Source: Bradyrhizobium sp. Ce-3 (GTDB lineage: Bacteria; Pseudomonadota; Alphaproteobacteria; Rhizobiales; Xanthobacteraceae). Taken from it: DNA of 64,000 nt. This document shows, piece by piece, positions 45,773-53,338 of the stretch. The notes beneath the pieces are model-generated. The model worked only from the letters and a program-made list of their open reading frames with translations, was not told the DNA's origin and did no database searches. Within the stretch, counting starts at the first letter, position 1; every line of letters starts with the position of its first letter. The position numbers and the translations under genes were made by a program. Where the stretch lies: assembly GCF_022835695.1 (NCBI RefSeq), contig NZ_BQUV01000002.1, positions 682,001 through 746,000 on the forward strand, written 5' to 3'.

Positions 45773-46522
45773 ATGGGATTGACGGCAACCAAGGCCAAGG
45801 CGGCCAAGCAGCCGGCCAAGCGCGGCGTGACCAAGTCACGCGGCGGCCGGCCGACCCGGGACGCTGCGATCGAGCGCGACCAGCGGCTGATCGAGGTCGC
45901 CACCCGCCTGTTCCTCGAGCGCGGCTTCGACGCGACGTCGATCGACGCGGTGGCCGAGGCCGCCCGGGTCAGCAAGCCCACCGTCTACGCACAGTATGGC
46001 GACAAGCGCGGCCTGTTCGCCGCGGTGCTCCGGCGTGAGATTGCCCGCTGGCTCGCCCCGCTCGCCGCCGCGGCGGCGGAAGCGCAGGCCGGCGGCAGCT
46101 GCGATGGTTCAGTCGAGGAACGGCTGATCGAGCTCGGGCGTCAGCTCCTGGTGCTGAACTGCAGCGCCGACTCCATTGCCTTCAGCCGGATCCTGACCGC
46201 GCAGGCGATCAATTTCCCCGAGGTCGCCAAGCTTGCCGTCGACGAAGGCTGGTCGAAAGCGGTGTCGACGACGGCGGATTTCTTCGATCATCTGGCCGAC
46301 AACGGCGCCCTCGACCTCGAGGACACCACGATCGCGGCCGAGACCTTCCTCAACATGGTGGTCGGCCATACCCATCGGATGGCGACATTCGGGATTCCGA
46401 TCGACATGAAGACCGCCGAGACCCGGATGGAGGTCTCGATCCGGCTGTTTCTCGCCGGCGCCGTCGGGCCGCAGGATCGCCTTCGTGATGCTGCAAAGAC
46501 GCGCCGCCGGCCGGCCCGCTGA
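45773..46522 (+). CDS. TetR-family transcriptional regulator
   Basis: The start is set at MGLTATKAKAAKQPAKRG; the long upstream extension overlaps the patatin gene. The 249-residue protein has a basic, Lys/Ala-rich N-terminal arm, then a helix-turn-helix (about residues 40-85, RLIEVATRLFLERGFDATS, RVSKPTVYAQYGDKRGLFAA). The C-terminal ligand domain is of the TetR_C type with hydrophobic helices. It probably binds the paired AAACGA/TCGTTT sites on each side of the locus. The ligand may be a lipid product, given the patatin neighbour (inference). Confidence 0.9.
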   Translation: MGLTATKAKAAKQPAKRGVTKSRGGRPTRDAAIERDQRLIEVATRLFLERGFDATSIDAVAEAARVSKPTVYAQYGDKRGLFAAVLRREIARWLAPLAAAAAEAQAGGSCDGSVEERLIELGRQLLVLNCSADSIAFSRILTAQAINFPEVAKLAVDEGWSKAVSTTADFFDHLADNGALDLEDTTIAAETFLNMVVGHTHRMATFGIPIDMKTAETRMEVSIRLFLAGAVGPQDRLRDAAKTRRRPAR

Positions 46523-46572
46523 CGCCTTTTTTTAGGATCGTTTCGTTGTCTTACACGTTGCCGTGATGAGTC

Positions 46573-46602
46573 TTGAAAAAACAGAACGAAACCGTATTGT
46601 TT
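46573..46602 (+). promoter_or_regulatory. Promoter overlapped by TetR-type operator, site 2
   Basis: TTGAAA (46573-46578), 16 bases, then TATTGT (46595-46600). The operator-like GAACGA-N7-TTGTTT (46584-46602) fills the spacer and -10, the ideal position for repression. The central AACCGTA is identical to site 1. Confidence 0.55.
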
Positions 46603-46711
46603 AGTTGCAAAGAGGCGCGGAACCCGGATCAGCCCCCCAAGGGGTTTGGCGCCACCTTGTAACTTCGATCGTCACGACGGAGCTGCCGCCATCGCTCCGC
46701 CTGAACGTTCG

Positions 46712-46750
46712 GCGGCCGACCTCTGACTTACGAAGGTCGGCCGCATTTTC
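46712..46750 (+). terminator. Intrinsic terminator before the PepSY gene
   Basis: A perfect 11-pair stem, GCGGCCGACCT/AGGTCGGCCGC, then ATTTTCTC. It lies between the TetR-controlled promoter and the PepSY gene, so it either ends a short RNA of about 140 bases, ends TetR read-through, or attenuates the PepSY gene. Confidence 0.8.
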
Positions 46751-46786
46751 TCCGCTGGGCGGCGGTTCGACGCGACGGATGCGACC

Positions 46787-47407
46787 ATGACGACGGGACG
46801 ATTACACGCACTGCGGCACTGGGCATTCGGAGCGCGATTGCTTGCGACCGCGCTGATCGCCCTGCCCTTCGCGACACCGGCCCATGCGATCACGAGCTCG
46901 GCAGCCGCGGCGCTCAACCCGCCGCAGGACAGCGACAGCGCGCTCGACATGCATACGGTTCGCCGTGAGCTCGACAGCTTCCAGGCCGCCCAGATCTCGC
47001 TGCGCAAGGCGATGGCGATTGCCGAGGCGCTGCATTCCGGCGCAATCACCGCCGACATCAGCTTCGACGGCGCGACGGAGCCCGCGGTCTATCGGGTCAA
47101 GACCATGCAGCAGGGCCGCATCTGGCAGCATGCCATCGACGCCTCGACCGGGGCAGTAATCGGTGGCGAGGCCCCCTCGCCGCTGGCAACCCTCGGCGCC
47201 GAGGACCGCGACAACCTCGCGGTGCTCAAGGCGCTCCGGCATCGCCTGGCCGACGCGGTGCGCGTCGCCGAGCACACGACCTCGGGAAAGGCCATCAGCG
47301 GCGGCTTGATGCGCGAAGGCGGCAAGCTCAGTTTCGTCATCGTCGTGCTGACCGGCAGCGATCTGAAAGAGGTGATCCTCGAGCCACCCGGCGTGCGCAG
47401 ACGCTGA
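46787..47407 (+). CDS. Exported PepSY-domain-like protein
   Basis: A 206-residue protein with a signal peptide (core LLATALIALPFATPAHA). A region with QAAQISLRKAMAIAEALHSG and YRVKTMQQGRIWQHAIDASTG matches the PepSY pattern (helix, then strands with substrate-like DASTG). A second helix-strand unit follows (RHRLADAVRVAE, KLSFVIVVLTG). PepSY modules often inhibit or chaperone secreted enzymes. Proximity to the patatin gene and shared TetR sites make a functional link plausible but unproven. Confidence 0.75.
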   Translation: MTTGRLHALRHWAFGARLLATALIALPFATPAHAITSSAAAALNPPQDSDSALDMHTVRRELDSFQAAQISLRKAMAIAEALHSGAITADISFDGATEPAVYRVKTMQQGRIWQHAIDASTGAVIGGEAPSPLATLGAEDRDNLAVLKALRHRLADAVRVAEHTTSGKAISGGLMREGGKLSFVIVVLTGSDLKEVILEPPGVRRR

Positions 47408-47434
47408 CAGCGTAGCGGGTACTGCCAAAAGCCG

Positions 47435-47463
47435 TTGACGGACGCCGATCTCTGTCGCATAAG
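47435..47463 (+). promoter_or_regulatory. Promoter of the asd leader
   Basis: TTGACG (47435-47440), a 17-base spacer, and CATAAG (47458-47463). The spacing is ideal, and the expected transcription start is at about 47470-47472, at or next to the ATG of the leader peptide. Confidence 0.65.
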
Positions 47464-47471
47464 TCCGCACC

Positions 47472-47543
47472 ATGATCACCGCGACCAAACGCACCAGCAA
47501 AACCACCAAGCCCTCTGGGGCCTCGGGAGGCGTGCGCGCGTAG
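47472..47543 (+). CDS. Thr/Lys-rich leader peptide of an asd attenuator
   Basis: A 23-codon frame ATG...TAG. Its first part contains TATKRTSKTTK: five Thr codons (all ACC) and three Lys codons within the first 13. Aspartate semialdehyde, the product of the downstream enzyme, feeds Thr and Lys (and Met) synthesis, so these are the expected control codons. No Shine-Dalgarno is seen and the predicted transcript begins at the ATG, so it would be a leaderless leader peptide, as described for trpL in Sinorhizobium. Its 3' part lies in the sequence that forms the antiterminator. Confidence 0.7.
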   Translation: MITATKRTSKTTKPSGASGGVRA

Positions 47544-47570
47544 TCGGTCGTACAGCATCATCTCTACCCG

Positions 47571-47603
47571 AAGCCCCGCCTGATGAAGGTCCGGGGCTTT
47601 TTT
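47571..47603 (+). terminator. Attenuator terminator upstream of asd
   Basis: AAGCCCCG (47571-47578) pairs with CGGGGCTT (47592-47599), followed by a T-run to 47603. The left arm can instead pair upstream: GGGGCCTCGGG (47517-47527) with CCCGAAGCCCC (47567-47577), ten pairs and one mismatch, which would prevent the terminator. Mutually exclusive stems plus a control-codon peptide define a classical attenuator. Confidence 0.75.
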
Positions 47604-47641
47604 GTTGCCTGCGTCATGCTCAAATTCGAATGGAGGACAAA

Positions 47642-48667
47642 GTGAGTAACGATCCCGTCGTCGCGATTGTCGGCGTCACCGGCGCTGTCGGCGCTGAATT
47701 CATCGCCACCATGGACAAGCGCGGCTTCCGCGTCGGCAAGCTGAAGGCGCTGGCGAGCGCCCGCTCGGCCGGCAAGACCGTCAGCTTCCGCGGCAAGCCG
47801 GTGGTGATCGAGGAGCTGACCGAGCGCGCCTTCGAGGGCGTCGACATCGCGCTGTTCTCGGCCGGCAGCGGCATCTCGAAGAAGTTCGCGCCGCTTGCCG
47901 TGAAGTCCGGCGCCGTCGTGGTCGACAATTCCTCGGCGTTCCGGATGGACCCGAACGTGCCGCTGGTGATCCCCGAGATCAACGCCAACCGCATCCGCGA
48001 TCACAAGGGCATCATCGCCAACCCGAACTGCGCCGCCATCACCGCACTGGTGCCGCTGTGGCCGATCCACCAGAAGAACCGCATCAAGCGCGTCATCATC
48101 TCGACCTACCAGGCCGCGAGCGGCGCGGGAGCCGCCGCGATGGAGGAGCTCGTCGAATCCACCCGCGCCAATCTCAACGGACAGGTCTTTACCCCGAAGG
48201 TGATGCCGCACCCCTACGCCTTCAACCTGTTCAACCACAACACGGCGATCGATCCGGAGACCGGTTACAACGACGAAGAGACCAAGGTCATCAAGGAGAC
48301 CCACAAGATCTTCGAGGACGAGAAGATCGCGGTCGGCGTCACCTGCGTGCGGGTGCCGGTGCTGCGCGCGCATTGCGAGGCGATCACCTTCGAATGCGAG
48401 AAGCCGATCACCGAGGACCAGGTGCGCGCGATCATGGCGCAGGCGCCGGGCGTCAAGATCGTCGACGATCGCGTCAAGAACTACTTCCCGATGCCGATCG
48501 ACGCCTCCGGCCAGGACGACGTGCTGGTCGGCCGCATCCGCAAGGACCTCAGCGACCCCTCAGGCCACTCGATCTCGATGTTCGTCGCGGCCGATCAACT
48601 GCTCAAGGGCGCCGCACTCAACGCGGTGCAGATCGCCGAGCTCTTGCCCGAACGCGCGATGGCGTAA
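47642..48667 (+). CDS. asd: Aspartate-semialdehyde dehydrogenase
   Basis: Asd reduces aspartyl-4-phosphate with NADPH, the branch-point step for Thr, Met, Lys and diaminopimelate. The start is the GTG (VSNDPVVAIVGVTGAVG) behind TGGAGGA; an in-frame start at 47435 would run through the leader and is rejected. The 341 residues fit the family. The Rossmann motif GVTGAVG, the catalytic Cys130 in IIANPNCAAITAL, and the substrate-binding stretch RVPVLRAHCEAITFE are present. It appears to be controlled by the attenuator just upstream. Confidence 0.97.
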   Translation: MSNDPVVAIVGVTGAVGAEFIATMDKRGFRVGKLKALASARSAGKTVSFRGKPVVIEELTERAFEGVDIALFSAGSGISKKFAPLAVKSGAVVVDNSSAFRMDPNVPLVIPEINANRIRDHKGIIANPNCAAITALVPLWPIHQKNRIKRVIISTYQAASGAGAAAMEELVESTRANLNGQVFTPKVMPHPYAFNLFNHNTAIDPETGYNDEETKVIKETHKIFEDEKIAVGVTCVRVPVLRAHCEAITFECEKPITEDQVRAIMAQAPGVKIVDDRVKNYFPMPIDASGQDDVLVGRIRKDLSDPSGHSISMFVAADQLLKGAALNAVQIAELLPERAMA

Positions 48668-49038
48668 CGGAAGCTGGAATGCGGGGCCTGCCCCCACCAG
48701 AACTACATCGTTGACGCCGGCCGGGATTGATCCCGGCCGATGCGGGCCGCCCCGCCCTTCGAACAGCCGACACGGATAGGCGACCGTCACACCAACTTCA
48801 ATTGACTCCACCAGGCGAGCTTGCTCGAATGGGCTTGCGTACGACCGGCCGGTGTTACCTGCTTCACACTTGCGGCGTGCGGGCGCTGCTAAATTTTTCG
48901 CCGGTGAATTGCCTGCCTGCTGCTGGCTTTGTCCTGCCCGACGTTCGGTCGGCCCATCCCAACTGAACTGTCGTTAATTGGACCGGATATTTTAAGAAGC
49001 CTCATTCGCGGACAAGGCATTGTTTCGGAGGTTTCAGG
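48668..49038. other. Intergenic region between asd and the first RTX gene
   Basis: A hairpin GGCCGGGAT/ATCCCGGCC at 48719-48738 may end the asd transcript, though it has no U-tract. The remainder, which becomes AT-richer after 48950, should hold the RTX gene promoter. No gene is seen. Confidence 0.45.
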
Positions 49039-50400
49039 ATGACGACATTTGTGGCCAATACCGAAGCCGTCAGCTTCCCAACCCTGTTTGCCGTGTTCCT
49101 CGAGACGAATGTGCTCGATCTAATCGGTGCGTTTACGAACGAAAGCGCATCCGGCTTCACTTACACGACAGATACTGGCTACACGATCACGGTGAGCGGA
49201 AGCGGTTTCAGCTATACGAACTACGTACTCGCCCAGATCCCCGCGTCAGGGACCGTTACCGGGCTCACAGTGGTCCACAACGGAGTGACCGATTTCACCG
49301 TAACGAATACTTCGGTCGCAATCGACTTCACCACTTGGTACACGATCACCACAAACTCGCTAGGAATACCGACGGGTGGATCCGTTCATATTCCTGGCCC
49401 CGCGCTGATCGATGCCTTCTTTGCAGGCAATGACCAGATCACGGGGTCTACCCTCAATGACTCGCTCTCAGGCGGCGCTGGCAATGACGTCATTCTCGGC
49501 GGCAGCGGAAACGACAGTATCGACGGCGGGAGCGGAAACGACTCCATCGACGGCGGGGCCGGAAACAATCTTCTTTACGGAGGCGATGGCAACGACTTGG
49601 TCAGTGGAGGATCAGGCAACGACGTGCTTGTCCTCGGAAACGGCAATGACACGGGCTACGCCGGAAATGGCAATAACTACATCTACGCCGGTGCCGGCGA
49701 CGATGTGCTGGTTGGCGGAAGCGGGCTCGACGTCTTGCTCGGGGAAGATGGCAATGATTCCATCTACGGCGGCGCAGGCTTCAACTATCTATTCGGTGGA
49801 TCCGGCAACGACGTTCTGGTCGGCGCAGGAGGCTCCGGTGCGAGCGACGTCAACGTCATGTTCGGCGGCGATGGCGCGGATTATCTCTACGGTGGGGCTG
49901 GCACCAATTACTTCTACGGCGGCGCCGGCGTCGACACCATGTATGGCGGATCGGGCCTGAATATCTTCGTCTCCTCGGGCGAGACCGACGGCAACGTCAT
50001 CTACGGCGGTTCGGGCCAGAACTATGTCTACGGCTCCGACGGCGGAGATACGGTCACGGGCGGCAGCGGCGTCGATGTCTTCCTGATGGGCTCCGGGGCC
50101 GACGTTATCAACGGCGGCGGCGGCGTCGACTATGCCTGGGGCGGCGGCGGCTCGGACATTTTCGCGATCACCGATGCGGCTCCCGAGGTCATGGTGATCG
50201 AGGACTTCAATGCGGGTGGCGTCAACGACGTTCTGAATTTTGCTGGCACGTCACTGCATTCGTTTGCTGACGTGCAGGCAGTCTCGTTCTACTCGCCGGG
50301 CATCAACACGACGATCGTCACCGACGCGGCCGGCAATGCGGCCTGGCTGATCGGCGTCGCTCCCTCGCAACTCGATGCGAGCATGTTCACGTTTACGTAG
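49039..50400 (+). CDS. RTX (hemolysin-type calcium-binding repeat) protein 1
   Basis: A 453-residue protein starting behind GGAGG. The N-terminal 130 residues (MTTFVANTEAVSFPTLFAVF...) form a Thr/Ser-rich beta-type domain I do not recognise. Tandem nonapeptide-type repeats GGxGxDxux follow from about residue 140 to 380 (LSGGAGNDVILGGSGNDSID and many more), which bind calcium in a parallel beta-roll. The C-terminus (IEDFNAGGVNDVLNFAG..., ending LDASMFTFT) fits an uncleaved type I secretion signal. There is no N-terminal signal peptide. It is a tandem paralogue of the next gene. Confidence 0.88.
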   Translation: MTTFVANTEAVSFPTLFAVFLETNVLDLIGAFTNESASGFTYTTDTGYTITVSGSGFSYTNYVLAQIPASGTVTGLTVVHNGVTDFTVTNTSVAIDFTTWYTITTNSLGIPTGGSVHIPGPALIDAFFAGNDQITGSTLNDSLSGGAGNDVILGGSGNDSIDGGSGNDSIDGGAGNNLLYGGDGNDLVSGGSGNDVLVLGNGNDTGYAGNGNNYIYAGAGDDVLVGGSGLDVLLGEDGNDSIYGGAGFNYLFGGSGNDVLVGAGGSGASDVNVMFGGDGADYLYGGAGTNYFYGGAGVDTMYGGSGLNIFVSSGETDGNVIYGGSGQNYVYGSDGGDTVTGGSGVDVFLMGSGADVINGGGGVDYAWGGGGSDIFAITDAAPEVMVIEDFNAGGVNDVLNFAGTSLHSFADVQAVSFYSPGINTTIVTDAAGNAAWLIGVAPSQLDASMFTFT

Positions 50401-50754
50401 GCCGTGGACTCATCGGCGGACGCACGGCGAGCGCAAGCGGCTTTTGAAGGGCAGTTGCGTGTTGCCGGATACCACGATCTGAACGGCCTTTGATGCAGCG
50501 ATCCAGCCCGGGCGACCCAATGCCCTGGCTGGCAAGCCACGTATCGCCCGCGCTGTCTCCGCAGACCTGACCAGCTTCAACCGCTGCGTGCGCGATCGCT
50601 TTTCGTGCGCTGGTTGAGAAATGTAAGGTTGTGACAAAACCGAAACTAGACTGCAAATTGACAGTCAGTCGACTGGTATTCAAACTCAGCTCTCCTGGAC
50701 TCGGACGAGATTCGAGTTCCTTTCCCAAAAGAGCATTGCATCGGGGTGTTCACG
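50401..50754. other. Intergenic region between the two RTX genes
   Basis: No gene is seen in these 354 bases. They are not a copy of the region upstream of the first RTX gene, so the duplication covers the coding part only, or the upstream parts have diverged. A candidate promoter is listed separately. Confidence 0.45.
50658..50686 (+). promoter_or_regulatory. Possible promoter of the second RTX gene
   Basis: TTGACA (50658-50663), 17 bases, then CAAACT. The spacer contains the perfect palindrome CAGTCGACTG (50666-50675), a possible operator. The -10 is weak. Confidence 0.35.
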
Positions 50755-52098
50755 ATGACGACGTTTACCGCCGCCAACCAAGCCATCAACTTCGCGACCC
50801 TGTTCTCCGTCTTCGTACCCGCGAACCAAAACGACTATGTTGCGGGTTTTTTGAACCAAACCGGTGGAGGATTCGTTTGGGCGAACGTGGGTACTCAATA
50901 CGCAGCTTTTGTGTCCGGAAGCGGCTTCACCTACACGGATGTTAACAATTATGGCGTCTACTTTGCCGCAGCATCTGGCACTGTCACATCGATGCAGACA
51001 TCGCACAACGGTGCGGTAGATTTTGATATATCGAATACATCAGTCGCGGTCGACTTCAGCTCTTGGTACACTATCAGCCCGACGCAAGCGGAGCCATACG
51101 CGACGACCGTTCATATTCCAAACGACGCGCTGCTATCTCTGTTTTTCTCGGGTGACGACAACATTACCGGTTCTACCCTGGGCGACACTCTCTCGGGCGG
51201 AGCCGGCAACGACACCATGGACGGCGGCGGCGGCGACGACATCGTCGACGGCGGCACCGGAAACAACCTGCTCTACGGCGGCGATGGCAACGACCTGGTC
51301 AGCGGCGGCGTGGGTAACGACGTGCTCGTGTTGGGCAACGGCAACGACACCGGCTACAGCGGCAACGGAAACAACTACATCTACGCCGGCGCGGGCAACG
51401 ATCTGCTGGTTGGCGGCACCGGCCTCGACGTCCTGCTCGGGGAAGACGGCAATGATTCCATCTATGGCGGCGCCGGCTTCAACTATCTGTTTGGCGGATC
51501 GGGCAACGACATTCTGATCGGCTCGGGAGGCACCTCTGCCAGCGACGTCAACGTGATGTTTGGTGGCGACGGCGCGGATTATCTCTACGGCGGACAAGGC
51601 ACCAACTACTTCTATGGCGGTGCCGGCGTCGACACCATGTATGGCGGATCCGGTCTGAATATCTTCATCTCCTCGGGCGAGACCGACGGCAACGTCATCT
51701 ACGGCGGATCGGGCCAGAACTATGTCTACGGCTCCAACGCCGGAGATACGGTCACCGGCGGAAGCGGCGTCGATGTCTTCCTGATGGGCTTCGGCAACGA
51801 CGTCATCAACGGTGGCGGCGGTGTCGACTATGTCTGGGGCAGCGGCGGCTCGGATACGTTCGTGATCACCGATGCCGCATCCGAGACCATGGTGATCGAG
51901 GACTTCAATACGGGTGGCGCCAAAGACCTGCTGAATTTTGCCGGAACGTCGCTGCACTCATTCGCGGATGTCCAGGCCGCCTCGTTCTACTCGGCGGGCA
52001 TCAACACGACCATCATTACCGACGCGGCCGGCAACGCAGCCTGGCTGATCGGCGTGGCCCCCGCGCAGCTCGATGCGAGCATGTTCACGTTTACCTGA
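50755..52098 (+). CDS. RTX (hemolysin-type calcium-binding repeat) protein 2
   Basis: A 447-residue paralogue of RTX protein 1; the ATG at 50755 is preferred over a GTG three codons earlier. The N-terminal domain (MTTFTAANQAINFATLFSVF...) has clearly diverged from its neighbour but keeps the overall plan (SGSGFTYTD, then WYTISPTQ). The repeat region and C-terminus (from about VSGGVGNDVLVLGNGNDTGY onward) are nearly the same. It is a predicted calcium-binding type I secretion substrate. No ABC exporter, adaptor or outer-membrane channel gene lies in the window. Confidence 0.88.
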   Translation: MTTFTAANQAINFATLFSVFVPANQNDYVAGFLNQTGGGFVWANVGTQYAAFVSGSGFTYTDVNNYGVYFAAASGTVTSMQTSHNGAVDFDISNTSVAVDFSSWYTISPTQAEPYATTVHIPNDALLSLFFSGDDNITGSTLGDTLSGGAGNDTMDGGGGDDIVDGGTGNNLLYGGDGNDLVSGGVGNDVLVLGNGNDTGYSGNGNNYIYAGAGNDLLVGGTGLDVLLGEDGNDSIYGGAGFNYLFGGSGNDILIGSGGTSASDVNVMFGGDGADYLYGGQGTNYFYGGAGVDTMYGGSGLNIFISSGETDGNVIYGGSGQNYVYGSNAGDTVTGGSGVDVFLMGFGNDVINGGGGVDYVWGSGGSDTFVITDAASETMVIEDFNTGGAKDLLNFAGTSLHSFADVQAASFYSAGINTTIITDAAGNAAWLIGVAPAQLDASMFTFT

Positions 52099-52156
52099 GC
52101 CGCCGAAGGGGCTGAGCCATCGGTCGGGCTCTTCCGCTCCAGGACACCACAGCAGT

Positions 52157-52177
52157 GATGGGCAGACGATGCCCATC
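52157..52177. terminator. Hairpin between the convergent RTX2 and queA genes
   Basis: GATGGGCA/TGCCCATC with a five-base loop; no U-tract follows on the plus strand beyond CTTTATT. It is a weak bidirectional terminator candidate. Confidence 0.4.
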
Positions 52178-52185
52178 CTGCAACT

Positions 52186-53268
52186 TTATTGGCCTGACTT
52201 CCCGCGAAACAGCAGGCACGCGTCGCCGTACGAATAGAACCGGTAGCCGTCCTTGATCGCGTGAGCGTAGGCGCGCTGCATGGTCTCAAGGCCGGAGAAG
52301 GCCGAGACCAGCATGAACAGCGTCGAGCGCGGCAGATGGAAGTTCGTCAGCAGGATATCGACGGCGCGGAAGCGATAGCCCGGCGTGATGAAGATCGAGG
52401 TTTCGGCCGCAAACGGCTGGATGGTGCCGTCGGCATTGGCGGCGCTTTCGAGCAGCCGCATCGAGGTGGTGCCGATCGCGACGATCCGGCCGCCCCTTGC
52501 GCGCGCTGCGTTCAACGCCGCCGCGGTCTTGGCGGTAATGCAGCCCCATTCGGCGTGCATCTTGTGTTCCGAGGTTTCGTCCACCTTCACCGGGAGGAAC
52601 GTCCCCGCCCCGACATGTAGCGTCAGCCGGTGCAGCGCGACGCCGCGGCCCTTCAGCGTGGCCTCCAGCGCCGGCGTAAAATGCAGCCCGGCCGTCGGTG
52701 CTGCGACCGCGCCTTCATTGGCGGCGAACATGGTCTGGTAGTCGCTGACGTCCTTCTCGTCGGGCGTGCGCTTGGAGGCGATGTAAGGCGGCAGCGGCGT
52801 GGCGCCGACATCGGCGATGGCCTGGTCGAGCACCGGACCATGAAACGAGAATGACAGCGTCACCTCGCCCTCCTGGCCCTTGGCCTCGACCTCCGCGTCG
52901 AGGTTGCCGAGCAGGCAGACCTTGCCTTCGTTGCCGAAGCGGATGGTGTCGCCCGGCGCAAGCTTCTTCGCCGGCTTGACCAGCGCCTGCCAGCGCGAGC
53001 CGTCGAGCCGCTTGATCAGCGTCGCCTCGATCTTCGGCTCGGTCTCGCGCCCGATCCGCCGCCCCTTCAGCTGGGCCGCGATCACCTTGGTGTCGTTGAC
53101 GACGATCTGGTCGCCCGGCTCCAGCCAGTGCGGCAGATCGGCAATCGTCGCATCGCGCAGCACGCCGTCCGGATGCACGACCAGCATCCGCGCGGAATCG
53201 CGCGGGCTCGCGGGGCGAAGCGCGATGCTCTCGGGCGGTAGTTCGAAATCGAAGAGATCGGTGCGCAT
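52186..53268 (-). CDS. queA: S-adenosylmethionine:tRNA ribosyltransferase-isomerase
   Basis: QueA transfers and isomerises the ribosyl part of SAM onto preQ1-tRNA, giving epoxyqueuosine, the step after Tgt. The 360-residue protein has the family start [20 protein letters not shown]. It continues with [41 protein letters not shown] and the terminal [20 protein letters not shown]. It is the downstream gene of a minus-strand run starting at coaD. It is convergent with the RTX genes, and tgt lies 8 kb further along. Confidence 0.96.
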   Translation of the reverse strand: MRTDLFDFELPPESIALRPASPRDSARMLVVHPDGVLRDATIADLPHWLEPGDQIVVNDTKVIAAQLKGRRIGRETEPKIEATLIKRLDGSRWQALVKPAKKLAPGDTIRFGNEGKVCLLGNLDAEVEAKGQEGEVTLSFSFHGPVLDQAIADVGATPLPPYIASKRTPDEKDVSDYQTMFAANEGAVAAPTAGLHFTPALEATLKGRGVALHRLTLHVGAGTFLPVKVDETSEHKMHAEWGCITAKTAAALNAARARGGRIVAIGTTSMRLLESAANADGTIQPFAAETSIFITPGYRFRAVDILLTNFHLPRSTLFMLVSAFSGLETMQRAYAHAIKDGYRFYSYGDACLLFRGKSGQ

Positions 53269-53290
53269 GGCGCGATCGTTACTTCACGTT

Positions 53291-53329
53291 GTCATTCCGG
53301 GGCCACACCAGGCGTGTCCCCGGAATGAC
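53291..53329. repeat. Short palindromic repeat (GTCATTCCGGGG family)
   Basis: GTCATTCCGGGG and CCCCGGAATGAC are exact inverted complements around a 15-base loop. This is the minimal version of the element at 5668-5775. It lies between ppiB and queA on their common strand. Confidence 0.85.
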
Positions 53330-53338
53330 GGCAGTAGC

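Noticed and set aside
49480-50160. Regular short nucleotide repeats that could suggest a CRISPR array
   Set aside because: They are in-frame codons of RTX calcium-binding repeats with no constant repeat-spacer pattern.
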